Source: Fluviicola sp.
GTDB taxonomy: Bacteria; Bacteroidota; Bacteroidia; Flavobacteriales_D; Crocinitomicaceae
Assembly (NCBI GenBank): GCA_002734085.1
Contig: NVXV01000004.1
Span: forward strand, 138,122-202,121
Reading direction: 5' to 3'
DNA length: 64,000 nucleotides
Part shown: positions 52,437-63,640 of the stretch, in pieces
Position numbering within the stretch: the stretch's first letter is position 1
Layout of the letters: the number at the start of each line of letters is the position of its first letter
The notes under the pieces: model-generated
Database searches by the model: none
What the model was told of the DNA's origin: nothing
What the model saw: only the letters and a program-made list of their open reading frames with translations
Made by a program: the position numbers and the translations under genes

Positions 52437-53492
52437 TTAAGTTTTTTTAGCTTTATAAGCCGCTTTCTCAGCTTGTTTCTTTTCCCACTTTTCTAAGGCA
52501 TATTTTTGCATGTCTTCAACTTTGTCTTTTTCATCTACAATTTCAAAACCTAACAAAGTTTCAATAATATCTTCCAGTGTTGCAATTCCATCCATACCGC
52601 CATACTCATTAGTTACTATAGAGATTTGTTGCCTTTCTTTTATCAACTCTTCCCAAGCAATAAAAAGTGTAGTCTCTTTTGAAAAGGTCAATACATCGTT
52701 ACTAATATCTTTCAATTTTAGTTCAAATTTATCCCGAGCTAATTGTTCAAATACATCAGACCGGAAAACAAACCCAGTAATATTATCTCGTGTTTGACTG
52801 TATATAGGGATTCTTGAAAAATATATAAACTTTTCATCATCCATAAAATCTTTCAGCATCATCTCCTGATCTGCTATCACAACTACTGTTCTGGGTGTCA
52901 TGATTTCAGAGAGCTTAATGCTTTTCAATCGAATCAGGTTTTGAATAATTCTATTCTCTTTCTCTCCAAAAATTCCTTCTGCTGTTCCAATACTCGCAAG
53001 CGCAGAAATTTCTTCTCGACTTGTACTCAATTTCTTATCTTTTCTTGCTAAAATTTTTGTCAATATTGCTGATAGAAAAACAAGTGGATAGGTAATAAAA
53101 ATCATCACTTTAATAATACGAGCTGTAACCCCCATCAATTCACGGCTATAATTTGCTCCTAACGTTTTTGGGATTATTTCAGTAAAAATCAGTATTAAAA
53201 GTGTTAGGACAGCTGAAACCACTCCAAAATAAGCATCTCCAAATACAATAGTTGCCTGAGCACCAACACCAGCTGCACCGACAGTATGTGCTACTGTATT
53301 TAAGGATAGTATTGCAGAAAGTGGTTTATCAATATCTTTCTTTAGTCCTAAAAATATTTTAGCATTGTTATCTCCTTTATTTGCTTTAGCACGTAAAAAA
53401 GAAACAGGAGTAGATAAGAGTACCGCTTCCATAATAGAGCACAGCGCCGAGGTAAATAAAGCTATAAATAAGTATACTAGTAATAGAACCAT
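52437..53492 (-). CDS. CNNM/CorC-type transporter or hemolysin family protein (DUF21 and CBS)
   Basis: This 351-residue protein has a DUF21/CNNM membrane domain of about four helices (1-150, LFTSALCSIMEAVLLSTPVSFLRA, LSLNTVAHTVGAAGVGA, FTEIIPKTLGANYS). It is followed by a CBS pair (about 195-320, IMTPRTVVVIADQE, FSRIPIYSQTRDNITGFVFRSD, VTNEYGGMDGIATLEDIIETLLGFEIVDE). The C-terminal CorC_HlyC domain of longer relatives is absent, replaced by a short Lys-rich tail. Relatives are tied to Mg or Co efflux. Confidence 0.92.
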   Translation of the reverse strand: MVLLLVYLFIALFTSALCSIMEAVLLSTPVSFLRAKANKGDNNAKIFLGLKKDIDKPLSAILSLNTVAHTVGAAGVGAQATIVFGDAYFGVVSAVLTLLILIFTEIIPKTLGANYSRELMGVTARIIKVMIFITYPLVFLSAILTKILARKDKKLSTSREEISALASIGTAEGIFGEKENRIIQNLIRLKSIKLSEIMTPRTVVVIADQEMMLKDFMDDEKFIYFSRIPIYSQTRDNITGFVFRSDVFEQLARDKFELKLKDISNDVLTFSKETTLFIAWEELIKERQQISIVTNEYGGMDGIATLEDIIETLLGFEIVDEKDKVEDMQKYALEKWEKKQAEKAAYKAKKT

Positions 53493-53555
53493 TTTATCAT
53501 TTTTTTAATTGAAGAAAATCAACTTTTTTAAAGGTAATTATTTTTTTCGGTTCGC

Positions 53556-54593
53556 TTATTGACTTTTCTGATCAATAAAGGCATTGATTATCGCGCTTAC
53601 TTCTTTTGCTTTGTCAACAATCATGAAATGTCCGCCATCTTCAATCAGGTGTAGATTTTTACTCTCGGTTGGAGGGAATATTCGATCGTCTGTACCACAG
53701 ATATGGATTACCGTTTCAAGTTTCGTTTCATTCTCCCAATTTACAAGCTTATCTACTGCCCACTTGGTAAAACTAAGGTCTGTATCATCTAGTATTGCAT
53801 CTAATTCTTGCTTATTATCTGTACCAAACATAAAATAAGATAATCGTTTTGGTGGATCATACATATTAGTTGATAAATAATCATTCATATCGTATTTTCC
53901 GATCAATTTAAAAAGTTTGGTTAACCCATCCTTGGTCTCGGCTGTTGAAACCAATACAGTAAGTTTCGGATTTAATTTCTTACTTATTTCTGTTGCCACT
54001 AATCCTCCAAAACTCACTCCTAAAATACCGTATTCCTCAGACTGGTTAATAGATTCAGCCAATCGCATAGAGTACGACTGAAGCGACTCATTTTCATAGG
54101 GTTCTATCCATTCTAACGGGATTAATTCACATTCTAGTTCTAACTCTTTAAAAACCCTACTATCGACACCTAAGCCACTTATTGCATAGAGTTTGAGTTT
54201 GTTCTTTGGTTTATATTCTTTAAGGTCAAAATTCCCCATTTCAAATATACTCGTGTTGAAGTTAGGTTTGTTCTTTGCAATTAATTCCCTACTAACATCA
54301 AAGTATTCGATATCTTTATCACTAGAGATATAATAGTCTTTATCCTCTATTGTAATACGAATTCTTATAGATGAATCGCTAATAAATGCACTTGAATCAT
54401 GTTGAAGTGAAGAAATATCTTTTTTGAATTTTTCAAGTTGCTCTTTAGACAATGTAAAAGACGTAGAGTCTTTAATGATTTTCACTTTTTTGATCTTGTC
54501 TACATCAACAAAATCCGAAAACCTCATTCCTTTATCGCTTTTACAACCAATAAAAAAAGCAATGCTTAATAAAATAATAAATATGACTCTCAT
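53556..54593 (-). CDS. Alpha/beta hydrolase lipoprotein
   Basis: The ATG at 54593 (MRVIFIILLSIAFFIGCKSD) gives a lipoprotein signal with lipid Cys17. Residues 20-125 are an unrecognised N-terminal region. From about 130, LKLYAISGLGVDSRVF begins an alpha/beta hydrolase with nucleophile Ser in GILGVSFGGLVATE, acid in CGTDDRIFPP, and His in EDGGHFMIVDKA. It should be an envelope-anchored esterase-like enzyme of unknown substrate. Confidence 0.87.
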   Translation of the reverse strand: MRVIFIILLSIAFFIGCKSDKGMRFSDFVDVDKIKKVKIIKDSTSFTLSKEQLEKFKKDISSLQHDSSAFISDSSIRIRITIEDKDYYISSDKDIEYFDVSRELIAKNKPNFNTSIFEMGNFDLKEYKPKNKLKLYAISGLGVDSRVFKELELECELIPLEWIEPYENESLQSYSMRLAESINQSEEYGILGVSFGGLVATEISKKLNPKLTVLVSTAETKDGLTKLFKLIGKYDMNDYLSTNMYDPPKRLSYFMFGTDNKQELDAILDDTDLSFTKWAVDKLVNWENETKLETVIHICGTDDRIFPPTESKNLHLIEDGGHFMIVDKAKEVSAIINAFIDQKSQ

Positions 54594-54682
54594 TGTCCCA
54601 AATATCGACAAAATATTGATACAAACTCTATATAGCTATTTCTAACTATGAATGATTATTAACGTGAAATCAATCAACTTTT

Positions 54683-55777
54683 TTAAGGGATTTCAAAGTT
54701 TATATCTACAGCCACAGATTGATTTTCTTCACTAGAAAGAGAGAACGGCACATCAAAACTACCGTTCATAAAGTCACCACTTGAGAAATTATAATCTCCA
54801 TTATCATCGTATATTGCATTTACATAATAATTTCCTGGATGCATATAATTAAAATCAAAAGATGTTGATTGATCAGCATTAACAAAAACATAACGAGATC
54901 TAAAATCCAAATTTGCCGGATTAAAATTAAATCCATCAAACAGTGGCTCTGTTGTAATTATTAGTACAATCTTTTTATTCACATCAACTGTTGGTGGATT
55001 GGAAACAGTAATATTAACTTCGGAAACGCCTAGGTGAGGTTGTTGAGATTCTGGGTAAGGATCTGCCGCTGGAGAATAGAAAATCGCCTCAGTGAGTCCG
55101 TCGAATGTTGTGCTAAAATCTTTAACAAGCTCCTTTTTTGGATAATCAAATAAGGTAATAGCTTCTTCGGTAGCTGTTTGATCTTTTAAAACAGACCTCC
55201 AAATCATGTGTGTTTCTGGTTCTTGTAATGTATTATACTGATTGGTATAAGTGTGCATGATTAAACTGTCTTGTTTAAAAGTAACATCCGTAAATACTCT
55301 ATTTCCACCGGAAACTGGATCTACAAAACGATAGAATGACTCATTTTGTGTTTCGCTTAAACTATCAATAATCATATATGAGTTACGCTGCTGGCCTGCA
55401 AAACCTCCACCATTTCTGAAAGCAATTTTATAGCTGCAATCGTACTTTACTACAAAGAAACTCATGAAGATATCATTTATAGAATCTAACTCATTTTTCG
55501 CAGAGACTTGAGCACTTGATATTGGTCTAAAGTCTACAATCCATTCATTAAAACTTCCTAAAGGTGTTGGAGACATCACTGGTCCATTCCAGATTCCTGG
55601 TAATTTATCCATGATTCCAAATCCTTCTACATTAGAACTGGCTGATATGGCTTGCAGCTGGCAACCAGTTGGGTTTGGATCTGAATCTTCACAAACCGTT
55701 TCTTCTTTTTTACTTTTATCACAGTTAAATAATAGAATAGACGTAATGACGAGTAGTAGAATATGTGTGTATTTCAT
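54683..55777 (-). CDS. Hypothetical lipoprotein
   Basis: This 364-residue protein has a lipoprotein signal (THILLLVITSILLFNCDKS, lipid Cys19). The N-terminal half contains LPGIWNGPVMSPTPLGSFNEWIVDFRP, which resembles a lipocalin or DUF-like beta domain, and the C-terminal half ends with NVDGNYDF-like loops (YVNAIYDDNGDYNFSSGDFM) typical of beta-sandwich domains. No family was recognised. It lies 71 nt before the alpha/beta hydrolase gene on the same strand, though a shared transcript is not certain. Confidence 0.8.
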   Translation of the reverse strand: MKYTHILLLVITSILLFNCDKSKKEETVCEDSDPNPTGCQLQAISASSNVEGFGIMDKLPGIWNGPVMSPTPLGSFNEWIVDFRPISSAQVSAKNELDSINDIFMSFFVVKYDCSYKIAFRNGGGFAGQQRNSYMIIDSLSETQNESFYRFVDPVSGGNRVFTDVTFKQDSLIMHTYTNQYNTLQEPETHMIWRSVLKDQTATEEAITLFDYPKKELVKDFSTTFDGLTEAIFYSPAADPYPESQQPHLGVSEVNITVSNPPTVDVNKKIVLIITTEPLFDGFNFNPANLDFRSRYVFVNADQSTSFDFNYMHPGNYYVNAIYDDNGDYNFSSGDFMNGSFDVPFSLSSEENQSVAVDINFEIP

Positions 55778-55837
55778 TGAATCATTTTAAATTAACGACA
55801 ACGAAATTAGGGAATAGTTTTTTAATTTGGAAATGAT

Positions 55838-55876
55838 TCAATTTGAAAATTAAGCAATTAACCAATTTCCAAATTA
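55838..55876. repeat. Left direct repeat of the four-helix-bundle cassette
   Basis: The 39-bp sequence begins TCAATTTGAAAATTAAGCAA and ends CCAATTTCCAAATTA. It is 33/39 identical to 56316-56354. Its final TTA is the stop codon (TAA, minus strand) of the four-helix-bundle gene. Confidence 0.9.
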
Positions 55877-56227
55877 CCCCCTCCTTTTCGTTGAACTAAT
55901 AATTTTTGAAAGAATCAAAATTAATTCTCTACATTTAGCTTGGAGATATTCAGAATTCGGATAATTTTTAGATTCTTGACAAAGCAACAACCAATACTCC
56001 GTTTCGTCAGCCTCCTTAGCGGAAATCTTTAATTTATGGATAAAGTCCGCTTTACTCTCAGCATTTTGAGCCTCTCGTATATTTGCACCGACAGATGTTC
56101 CTGATTTTAATAATTGACGGGCAATGACATACTTTCTTTTCTCTTCTAGAATTTCACAATAAGAGATGATTTCTAAAGCAAAATCAAACGATTTCTCGAC
56201 TACTACATTTTTTTTATTCCCTTGCAT
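55874..56227 (-). CDS. Four-helix-bundle protein (23S rRNA intervening-sequence protein family)
   Basis: This 117-residue helical protein matches the S23/IVP family: KSFDFALEIISYCEILEEKRKYVIARQLLKSGTSVGANIREAQNAESKADFIHKLKISAKEADETEYWLLL. Relatives are found in 23S rRNA intervening sequences and free in Bacteroidota genomes, with unknown function. The gene sits between two imperfect 39-bp direct repeats. Its stop codon comes from the left repeat. Confidence 0.95.
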   Translation of the reverse strand: MQGNKKNVVVEKSFDFALEIISYCEILEEKRKYVIARQLLKSGTSVGANIREAQNAESKADFIHKLKISAKEADETEYWLLLCQESKNYPNSEYLQAKCRELILILSKIISSTKRRG

Positions 56228-56315
56228 AGATTTAAGTGTTTAGGTTATATCCATACAATTTAAATTATACTATTCAAAAAAGAAAGTCATTCCAAATATT
56301 TTTTTTGACAATTGT

Positions 56316-56351
56316 TCAATTTGGAAATTAGCTAATTAATCAATTCCCAAA

Positions 56352-56354
<3 letters not shown>
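56316..56354. repeat. Right direct repeat of the four-helix-bundle cassette
   Basis: The 39-bp copy begins TCAATTTGGAAATTAGCTAA and ends TCAATTCCCAAATTA. Its last TTA is the stop codon of the minus-strand ABC-F gene, at the same register as the left copy. Confidence 0.9.
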
Positions 56355-57983
<1,629 letters not shown>

Positions 57984-58012
57984 CTAAATTTTGTGCAAAG
58001 ATAGTTTATTTT

Positions 58013-59524
58013 CTACTCATCATCCAACACCGCTCTCAACTTTTGACGCAACTGTCTATTATACGTCTCCATCAAGTACTTAAAGTAATTTTTAGTTGAC
58101 TTTGCAATACATTTTGTATACTGCTTTAAACGATGTTCGATATGTTCTTGTAGCGCTTCCATGAGGTCTAATCCATCATAAAAATCTGCTGCTTTATTTC
58201 TAATTGCTTCAAAGTGATTTTCTAAGGATTTTTCAACGGCGATTTTACCTTTTTCACCCTTATCGATGCAATCTTCGTATACTTTCTTCATTGCAAACTG
58301 ATCCAGTACCTCAGTATCAATTCTTTCACGAATATGTTTCGGCAACTTATATTCGGCCTCAAAGGTTATATCTTCCTGTTCAGAAAGTCTAGATTCCAGG
58401 AATCGATCTGGGAAATGAAATGCATCCTTCCAGTTGATGTAATCTTGCCACAATCCAAATCTACGAACATTGTTCCCTAAGTCAATTAAACGGAACATGT
58501 CCTTTTTTGGTAAACGTCTTGAACCACGTCCAATCATTTGGTGATAAAGTGTAAGTGAACGAGTTGCTCGGTTTAAAATAATCGTTTCAACTGTTGGCTC
58601 ATCAAATCCTGTAGTTAATATTCCAACAGAAGTCAATATCGCATCTGGCGTTTCTTTGAACCATTTTAAAATTTCTTTACGATCTTTATCAGAGAAAGTA
58701 CTATCTAAGTGTCTTATCTTGTACCCTCTTTTATCAAAAGTTTCCTGAACACGTACACTTGTTTCAATTCCTGAATTAAAAATCAATGTTTTTGTACCAA
58801 CTGCGACTTCTTCATAAGCAAACAAGAGTTTTTCTTGCATGAAGTAGTTCCCATAAACTTGCTCAGAACTACTTACAGTAAAGTCCCCATTCGAACCTAT
58901 TTTCAACCCATGAAGGTTTACGTCATAAGTAAATGTTTCGGCATTAGCTAAGTACCCACTTTCTATTAACGATGAAATACTTTCTCCTACTTTCAATTCA
59001 TCATAATGATCATTAAGTGGTAGTGCTTTATTTGAACTCAAAGGAGTGGCTGTTACACCCAGTATATTTGCTTGAACGTAATATTGAAAAATCTTTCTAA
59101 AGCTATTGTAGTGGGCCTCGTCAACAATTACAAGTCCAATTTTCTTAATAAAGTTTTCATCTTCCTGAAGTCGATTGTTGAGCGTTTCCACCATTGCTAT
59201 AAAGCAACTATATTCGTCTTGATCATCAAGAGTCTTTACTTCGCTATTTATAATCTTGTTGGAAACACCAATTGCTGAAAGTTGTTTTGAAGTCTGGACA
59301 GATAGTTCTATTCTATGTGTTAGAATAAGCACTTTCTTTCCCCAGTCATCTATATATTGCTTCCCAATTTCAGAGAAAATTACAGTTTTACCACCACCAG
59401 TCGGAAGTTGAAATAACAAATTGAAGTCATTTCCGTTTTCTTTTAGTTCTTTTATTATTTGTTCAACAGTCTTTTTCTGAAAAGGATAAAGGGTTTTCGG
59501 TTCAAAAAGGGCTTCGTCTATCAT
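58013..59524 (-). CDS. DEAD/DEAH-box helicase
   Basis: The ATG at 59524 (MIDEALFEPKTLYPFQKKTV) is used because the longer start is a TTG. The 503-residue SF2 helicase has motif I LPTGGGKTVIF, motif Ia LTHRIEL, DEAH in VIVDEAHYNSF, motif III GVTATPLSS, motif V LTTGFDEPTVETIIL, and motif VI HQMIGRGSRR. The last 130 residues form an unrecognised helical domain. It is predicted to be an SSL2/ResIII-like helicase; the substrate is unknown. Confidence 0.93.
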   Translation of the reverse strand: MIDEALFEPKTLYPFQKKTVEQIIKELKENGNDFNLLFQLPTGGGKTVIFSEIGKQYIDDWGKKVLILTHRIELSVQTSKQLSAIGVSNKIINSEVKTLDDQDEYSCFIAMVETLNNRLQEDENFIKKIGLVIVDEAHYNSFRKIFQYYVQANILGVTATPLSSNKALPLNDHYDELKVGESISSLIESGYLANAETFTYDVNLHGLKIGSNGDFTVSSSEQVYGNYFMQEKLLFAYEEVAVGTKTLIFNSGIETSVRVQETFDKRGYKIRHLDSTFSDKDRKEILKWFKETPDAILTSVGILTTGFDEPTVETIILNRATRSLTLYHQMIGRGSRRLPKKDMFRLIDLGNNVRRFGLWQDYINWKDAFHFPDRFLESRLSEQEDITFEAEYKLPKHIRERIDTEVLDQFAMKKVYEDCIDKGEKGKIAVEKSLENHFEAIRNKAADFYDGLDLMEALQEHIEHRLKQYTKCIAKSTKNYFKYLMETYNRQLRQKLRAVLDDE

Positions 59525-59700
59525 ACTAACTATTCTCAAAAATTGGGCTACAAAAGTACACTCTTTTTCCTGAAGAAAAAAATTATTGTCAAATAATATA
59601 GGATTTATAAGGTTTTTAATTGGAAATAGTGACCAGTAACATCATCTCGCAGGGCGTGAATTTGTCCTCAGATATTTTTTAGTTCGCTTTGCTCACGGGG

Positions 59701-59716
59701 TTGTCCACAGATTACT
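59701..59716. repeat. Left inverted repeat flanking the GxxExxY locus
   Basis: TTGTCCACAGATTACT is the exact reverse complement of 60379-60394. Degenerate CCACAGATT copies follow at 59723 and 59765, and CTGTGGAC copies lie on the right side. A pair of short dispersed repeats bounds the pseudogene. Confidence 0.85.
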
Positions 59717-59817
59717 CAGATTTCCACAGATTGATTAGGGTTCGCTATCGCTCAATGGGATGTTCACAGATTAGTTGGATTTTGGAAATAGAGTATTTAA
59801 CCTGTGCTATTATTATG

Positions 59818-60192
59818 TCACAGAACTATTCTTTTATAGCCTAAGCTCTTTGATCCAAAATTTATTAATAGACCTACTTTTTTATCTGTAGCTTTAAGGT
59901 AGTTAAGCACTTGACTTATATGAGCAGAAGATAGTTGATTTACTGCTTTTAGCTCTAGCACTATATTATCAATATAGACAAAATCAGCGATGTAATGTTT
60001 ATCCAGAATTTTCCCTTTGTATTCAATCTGGAGAGGTACTTCAATTGAATAAGGTATTTTTTTGGATTAAAACTCTCTGGATAAAGCTTCTTGGTAGACT
60101 TTTTCAGCAAAGCCATGTCCTAAAGTTTTATGAACCTCCATACACGCTCCAATTATTTTGAACGTTTCCGATTTATATAGAAAATTCTTCAT
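59818..60192 (-). pseudogene. GxxExxY-family nuclease-like gene with one nonsense codon
   Basis: The minus-strand frame starts ATG at 60192 ([20 protein letters not shown]) and continues [20 protein letters not shown], the GxxExxY motif. Codon 42 is TAA (60069-60067), after which the same frame carries on SKKIPYSIEVPLQIEYKG and the PD-(D/E)xK-like IADFVYIDNIVLELKAV to a TGA at 59820. The remaining 83 codons read through with no other stop or frameshift, so a single point mutation broke the gene. Family members are of unknown function. It lies between inverted repeats. Confidence 0.9.
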
Positions 60193-60378
60193 AGTTAGGT
60201 TTGATATAACAATTATATAATTCAACTGGCTAAATAAAGATAAGAAAGTTTTTTAATCGCTCCCACTATTTGTACTAAAATTTTCAAGTATCATTTTGTT
60301 TTCAAAAAGTGAGTAAAGCGAACCAAAAAATCCTAAAAATCTGTGGACACCTTCACGCCCTACAATCCCACTAATCCA

Positions 60379-60394
60379 AGTAATCTGTGGACAA
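60379..60394. repeat. Right inverted repeat flanking the GxxExxY locus
   Basis: AGTAATCTGTGGACAA is the exact reverse complement of 59701-59716. Related CTGTGGAC copies occur at 60341-60348. The region 60193-60654 otherwise shows no gene. Confidence 0.85.
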
Positions 60395-60654
60395 AACCAC
60401 ACCCTACAATCACCATAAAATTCAACTAATTCTAAAAATCTACTTCGGCTCTCGCTCAGCACAAGTGTGGACAGCTTCACGCCCTACGATTACCACTCCT
60501 AATTCGTCACTAAGAAAGGCTTGCCCATTCGCCGTCACTATTCCGATCGTCACTAAAAAGATAGACTTCCAATATAAGGTCGAAAAGTGAAACTTTTGTT
60601 ACACCATTTAGAAAAGAATATTATTATTTTTGGCTTTCGAAATAAAATTAAGAC

Positions 60655-61605
60655 ATGAGCGATATACAAAAAGTAGAATGTTTAATTATTGGTTCTGGTC
60701 CTGCTGGATATACTGCTGCGATTTATGCTGCACGAGCTGATATGAACCCTGTAATGTATCAAGGACTTCAGCCTGGAGGTCAGCTAACAACAACCAACGA
60801 GGTAGAAAACTTCCCAGGATATCCTGATGGAGTGACTGGGCCTGAGATGATGATGCAGTTACAAAAACAAGCTGAGCGTTTTGAAACAGATGTTCGTCCA
60901 GGGTTTATTGAAAAAGTTGATTTTTCTGGATCAGTTCACAAATGTTGGGCAGATGACGGAACAGAAATTCATGCGAAGACGGTCATCATCTCAACGGGAG
61001 CTTCTGCAAAATATCTAGGCCTACCGTCAGAACAAAAATACCTTAAAATGGGTGGTGGTGTCTCTGCATGTGCTGTCTGTGATGGCTTTTTCTATAAAGG
61101 ACAAGAAACAGTGATAGTCGGTGCTGGTGATTCTGCTTGTGAAGAAGCGCATTACCTATCAAAACTTTGTACAAAAGTGACAATGTTAGTTCGTAGAGAG
61201 GAGTTCCGTGCATCTAAAATCATGGAAGACAGAGTTAAAAACACAAAAAACATTGAGATCCTTTACAATACAGAAACGGAAGAAGTACTAGGAGATGAAA
61301 ATGGTGTTACAGGAGTTCGAGCAGTAAACAACCAAACCAATGAAACTATTGAAATTCCTTGTACAGGTTTTTTCTTAGCCATTGGTCACAAACCAAATAC
61401 AGATATTTTCAAAGAATATTTGAATCTAGATGAGGTTGGTTATATCAAATACGAACAACCAGGTACTTCTAGAACAAATGTTGACGGAGTATTCGTAGCA
61501 GGTGACGCAGCCGACAGAGTATATCGTCAGGCAGTAACAGCTGCTGGGACAGGCTGTATGGCTGCGCTAGACGCTGAGAGATACATTTCTGCTTTGGAGG
61601 GATAA
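60655..61605 (+). CDS. trxB: Thioredoxin-disulfide reductase
   Basis: This 316-residue flavoprotein has the FAD motif CLIIGSGPAGYTAAIYAARA, the redox-active CAVCDGFF, the NADPH motif VIVGAGDSACEEA with the HRRxxxR-type VRREEFRASK, and the C-terminal FAD site GVFVAGDAADRVYRQAVTAAGTGCMAA. It reduces thioredoxin with NADPH. All active residues are present and the length is standard. Confidence 0.97.
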   Translation: MSDIQKVECLIIGSGPAGYTAAIYAARADMNPVMYQGLQPGGQLTTTNEVENFPGYPDGVTGPEMMMQLQKQAERFETDVRPGFIEKVDFSGSVHKCWADDGTEIHAKTVIISTGASAKYLGLPSEQKYLKMGGGVSACAVCDGFFYKGQETVIVGAGDSACEEAHYLSKLCTKVTMLVRREEFRASKIMEDRVKNTKNIEILYNTETEEVLGDENGVTGVRAVNNQTNETIEIPCTGFFLAIGHKPNTDIFKEYLNLDEVGYIKYEQPGTSRTNVDGVFVAGDAADRVYRQAVTAAGTGCMAALDAERYISALEG

Positions 61606-61614
61606 CATACTATT

Positions 61615-61676
61615 CTTTTTACACTGTAGGGACGACATAAGTAAGCATTTTATTTAGTCCCTACAGTGTAAAAAAG
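61615..61676. terminator. Long hairpin after trxB
   Basis: CTTTTTACACTGTAGGGAC (61615-61633) pairs with GTCCCTACAGTGTAAAAAAG (61657-61676), a 19-bp stem with one extra base, and a 23-nt loop. T-rich ends on both strands would favour termination from either side. The left arm holds the dispersed motif CGTCCCTAC on the minus strand. Confidence 0.75.
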
Positions 61677-61760
61677 CTTCAACCTAAAAGATCTTCACTT
61701 ACAACATGAACCTATATCTATAAAAGTTGTACAACACCATGAATTTTAAAAACACATGGT

Positions 61761-62423
61761 ATGAAAACAACGCATCTAGTTATATTATTAGTCCTTGGAG
61801 CAATATTGAATACTTCATTCTATTTCGCTCAAACAAAACTTATTTTTCACAAAAGCCATAGTGGAAGTGTCAAGTCATTCAAGATGGCATATGAAAAGAG
61901 TCTATTTGATATTGGGGCATCTAATTTTGGAATGGCACCCACAACTATTGTTAAAAATGCTGAGCTAGATAGTTTAATATTCTTAGATGATTCTACCACA
62001 ATCATGATTACCTCAGAATATTGTGTAGATAGATCTCGATTTAATAGAGCTCCAAAAAGACCTAATAATTCTCCAGACTATAGCAACCGAGATACTGACA
62101 ACTCTACACTTTGGCGTCCGGGTAAGGTCGTCATTCAAAATCACCCTGACTTTAATCGCAAAAATCCAATAGACAGTATTAAAAAAACGCTAAAAGTGAA
62201 GTACAATTTTGTAAATAGACCTGAAAGTGTAGTTTTTATTGATTCGTCAATAGGTCAGAAAGAAGATTTAAGCGCAAACAACCAGCTAGAAAAAAGAAAT
62301 CCAAATAAAAACAAAGAAAGAGAGAAACCAAAGGCTAAAAGTGAAATTTTTAAAGGAATCTGGGTAACTATAGCAATAATTGTTATTTCTACTTTATCAA
62401 CTGGTGTTTTTAATAGGTGGTAA
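61761..62423 (+). CDS. Unrecognised membrane-anchored protein
   Basis: This 220-residue protein has an N-terminal hydrophobic segment (LVILLVLGAILNTSFYFAQ), a polar central region with a basic linker (NKEREKPKAK), and a C-terminal membrane helix (GIWVTIAIIVISTLSTGV). The middle contains MAYEKSLFDIGASNFGMAPTTIV. No family was recognised. The next membrane gene starts 10 nt after it, so they probably form a unit. Confidence 0.75.
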   Translation: MKTTHLVILLVLGAILNTSFYFAQTKLIFHKSHSGSVKSFKMAYEKSLFDIGASNFGMAPTTIVKNAELDSLIFLDDSTTIMITSEYCVDRSRFNRAPKRPNNSPDYSNRDTDNSTLWRPGKVVIQNHPDFNRKNPIDSIKKTLKVKYNFVNRPESVVFIDSSIGQKEDLSANNQLEKRNPNKNKEREKPKAKSEIFKGIWVTIAIIVISTLSTGVFNRW

Positions 62424-62433
62424 AACAACTACA

Positions 62434-63630
62434 ATGCGTCAAATTAACTGCAGCTTATTTTTATATGCATTCATTATTACAGCAATAATACTTGTTCCTT
62501 TTACTTTTTTCTTATCTCCATTTGATTCCAGTATTGGACAAGTATTGTTTAGTGATATTATAAATTGGATTTGGAATAGTTACTCCAATCAAGAGATTGT
62601 TACTGCAATTACATCAGATTCAATCGGTATGTATGTACTATTTATTATCATCATTTTTATGTCACTGATTCTATCCTTCATCATATTGAAGCTTACAAGA
62701 GTACAATTTCAGACAAATTTCATAAAATTCGTAAAAGCTATTTCAACTATATACCTCTCACTTATTCTGTTCAAATATGGTTGTGACAAAATTTTTCATG
62801 CTCAATTTTATACTCCAGAACCAAATATTCTCTATACAAATTTTGGGAAACTCGATCAAGATATTTTATACTGGTCTGTTATGGGCTTGTCTTGGAAGTA
62901 TTCTTTGTTTCTTGGGGTTACTGAAGTGTTCATCGCTATTGGTCTACTCTTTCAAAAAACGAGAGTTTTATCGCTTTTCATTTCCCTGTTTACTTTTGTT
63001 CATATCGTTGTAATTAATTTCAGTTTTGATATTTCAGTAAAATTATTTTCTTCCTTTTTACTCATTATAAATGTTGCTTTGGTTTATCCATTTCTAAAAA
63101 GAACAATTTTATTTATGGCTGGAAAAGGAGTTAATCAACTTTCCGTTTATAAAATCATGCCTCAATTCTTCCACCCAAGAACGAAAGTCACTTTATCTAT
63201 TTCTATACTATTTCTAATCGTTTCAGAAGGACTTGCCTCACATATCTCTACTTATAACTACACGCTCACCAATAATGATCAATATAAGGTTCAAGGCGCA
63301 TTCTCTATTAATGAGAAACATGAAATCTTAGAAAGAAATGAGCTAAAAAGAATCTATTTTCACAAAGATAATTACATTATTTTCCACTTTAAAGATGACT
63401 CTCAACTTGACTTTTATTATGAATGGGATAATGAAACAAATAGTCTTATCCTATTTGATTATGAAAAAAAAGCATTTCGAATTGAATTAATAAAACATAA
63501 CTCCAAAGAATTGGAGTTAAACTTAAAAGGACTTTTCGGTTTGAGAAAGTTATGGCTTACTCGAATAGACCATAAAATGCTCCCTGCACTTCAAGAGCAG
63601 TTTCATTGGAGCATTGAAGACATTCAATAG
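62434..63630 (+). CDS. Polytopic membrane protein, DoxX-like
   Basis: The ATG at 62434 (MRQINCSLFLYAFIITAIIL) follows the previous stop by 10 nt; a longer frame overlaps it. The 398-residue protein has about 7 membrane helices, with KYGCDKIFHAQFYTPEPNILYTNFG and GLSWKYSLFLGVTEVFIAIGLLF in the style of DoxX-related proteins. The last 110 residues form a soluble beta domain (IIFHFKDDSQLDFYYEWDNE). Function is unknown. Confidence 0.8.
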   Translation: MRQINCSLFLYAFIITAIILVPFTFFLSPFDSSIGQVLFSDIINWIWNSYSNQEIVTAITSDSIGMYVLFIIIIFMSLILSFIILKLTRVQFQTNFIKFVKAISTIYLSLILFKYGCDKIFHAQFYTPEPNILYTNFGKLDQDILYWSVMGLSWKYSLFLGVTEVFIAIGLLFQKTRVLSLFISLFTFVHIVVINFSFDISVKLFSSFLLIINVALVYPFLKRTILFMAGKGVNQLSVYKIMPQFFHPRTKVTLSISILFLIVSEGLASHISTYNYTLTNNDQYKVQGAFSINEKHEILERNELKRIYFHKDNYIIFHFKDDSQLDFYYEWDNETNSLILFDYEKKAFRIELIKHNSKELELNLKGLFGLRKLWLTRIDHKMLPALQEQFHWSIEDIQ

Positions 63631-63640
63631 CCATAAGCCT

